Source: Nocardioides soli (GTDB lineage Bacteria; Actinomycetota; Actinomycetes; Propionibacteriales; Nocardioidaceae). From it: 64,000 nucleotides of DNA. Below are positions 63,109-64,000 of this stretch, piece after piece. Under the pieces are notes generated by a model. It was not told the DNA's origin. It saw only the letters and a program-made list of their open reading frames with translations, and made no database searches. The DNA lies in assembly GCF_014191495.1 (NCBI RefSeq), contig NZ_JACHWR010000001.1, forward strand, positions 1,178,001 to 1,242,000. Reading direction: 5' to 3'. Both the position numbers and the translations under genes were made by a program. Within the stretch, counting starts at the first letter, position 1; each line of letters opens with the position of its first letter.

Positions 63109-64000
63109 AGGCCACCGGATGTGCCCCGGCGACCGCGCCGGTCGTGACGAGGACGACGTCGTGGCTCGCGCGCAGCTCGGCGGCGGTCGCCCGCGCCGCG
63201 TCGGCGGACTCGCAGAGGAAGACGCAGGTCGGCCCCGAGCCGGTGACGACACCGCGCAGCGCACCGGCCGCCTCCCCGGCGTCGATGAGCCGGGCCAGGT
63301 CGGGCCGCAGGTCGAGCGCGGCGGGCTGGAGGTCGTTGTGCAGGGCGGCCGCGAGGGCGTGGGGATCGCCCGCATCGAGGGCCGCGAGCAGCGCCTCCGG
63401 CATCGGGGGTACGGCGGGGGCGTCCGGGAAGAGCCGGTCGTAGTGGCGGTAGACCTCGGGGGTCGACATCCCGTTCGTCGAGGGGACCAGCACCCACCAC
63501 CACGTGCCGTGGTCGGGGACCGGCTCGACGATCTCGCCGCGGCCGGTGCCGAGCGCGGTGCCGCCGACCAGGGCGAACGGCACGTCGCTGCCGAGCTGCG
63601 CGGCAAGCGCGAGGAGGTCGTCGTCGGAGGTGTTCGCTCCCCACAGCCGGTCGAGGCCGACCAGCGCCGCTGCCGCGTCGGCCGAGCCGCCGGCCATGCC
63701 GCCGGCGACCGGGATCTCCTTGGCGATGTGCACCTCGCCGGTGACCGCGAGTCCGTGGCGGGCGGCCAGCAGCGCCGCCGCCCGGTCGACGATGTTGTCG
63801 CCGGCGAGCGGCACGTGGTCGCGGTCCATCCAGCCGGCGACCGTGAGGTCGACCGACCAACCGTCGGCGTCGGCCAGCGTCAGGTCGTCGTACACGCCGA
63901 CCGCCTGGTAGACGCTCGTCAGCGGGTGGAACCCGTCCTCGCGCGGGGCGCCGACGCCGAGGTGGAGGTTGATCTTCGCGGGGGCGCGGACCGTGATGCT
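63101..64000 (-). CDS. ispE: 4-diphosphocytidyl-2-C-methyl-D-erythritol kinase (5' end cut by window)
   Basis: Visible part about 299 codons of IspE, the kinase of the non-mevalonate isoprenoid pathway. It begins at the window edge with ITVRAPAKINLHLGVG, the family N-terminal motif, and EIPVAGGMAGGSADAAAALVGLD is the GHMP kinase ATP loop, followed by GSDVPFALVGGTALGTGRGE and TGSGPTCVFL. Only the first few residues are missing beyond position 64000. The end overlaps the ABC-F start by 8 bases, indicating one transcript. Confidence 0.95.

Overview
The window is a very GC-rich actinobacterial chromosome segment, most likely from Nocardioides or a close relative in the Nocardioidaceae. Three things point there. 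Mycothiol-type DinB-fold proteins, a DUF222/HNH gene and actinobacterial LexA and NrdR sites are present. The order nrdR - LysM protein - lexA - hflX - dapF - miaA - miaB matches the conserved block known from Mycobacterium tuberculosis (Rv2718c to Rv2733c). Hairpin repeats of the kind ending in TTTCGAGAC or CTCAACCACC are scattered between genes. I saw no tRNA, rRNA, transposase, prophage or CRISPR array.

Layout. 1-6000: the tail of an unknown gene, a DUF4234 membrane protein, a DinB-fold enzyme, and a six-gene minus-strand operon in which each gene overlaps the next by 4 bp: ECF sigma factor, zinc-finger membrane anti-sigma-like protein, ABC ATPase, two membrane proteins and a lipoprotein nucleoside hydrolase. 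6000-12600: a DUF222/HNH gene broken by one amber codon, a 0.5 kb repeat cluster, a zinc/winged-helix protein, and a copper module (copZ, copA with a large extra C-terminal domain, CsoR-like palindromes). 12000-22500: rlmC with a DksA-like gene, an M6 peptidase, a BASS transporter, a STAS protein, a cupin/glycosyltransferase pair, a CHAP-type secreted protein and a pRiA4b ORF-3 family protein. 22500-27100: a spermidine-dehydrogenase-like flavoprotein, a divergent LacI regulator and an APC permease, possibly one polyamine or amine-use module.

27200-41100 is the DNA metabolism and SOS block: nrdJ and nrdR behind tandem NrdR boxes, a LysM division-inhibitor-like gene divergent from lexA with three SOS boxes between them, a PAP2-type enzyme, a secreted putative metalloprotease, a DinG-type helicase, two hydrolases and hflX. 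41100-54300 holds a secreted beta-propeller, a small kinase, AraC and DinB-fold genes, an SDR, dapF, a PPOX flavoprotein, ggt, a DHFR-like/HTH-DinB pair, miaA, a NUDIX gene among small acidic proteins, and miaB. 54300-64000 has a complete gluABCD-type amino-acid importer, a PHP-domain metallohydrolase, a VOC protein, tam with a divergent MarR (TamR-like) regulator and paired operators, an ABC-F ATPase and the 3' part of ispE.

Most interesting points: (i) the translationally coupled sigma/anti-sigma/ABC/nucleoside-hydrolase operon, a candidate undescribed sensing-and-transport system; (ii) a copper ATPase fused to a His/Met-rich extracytoplasmic-type tail; (iii) at least three families of hairpin repeats, one of which supplies the stop codons of two genes and another of which appears to have been absorbed in frame into the nrdJ coding sequence; (iv) a nested palindrome inside the ABC-F coding linker.
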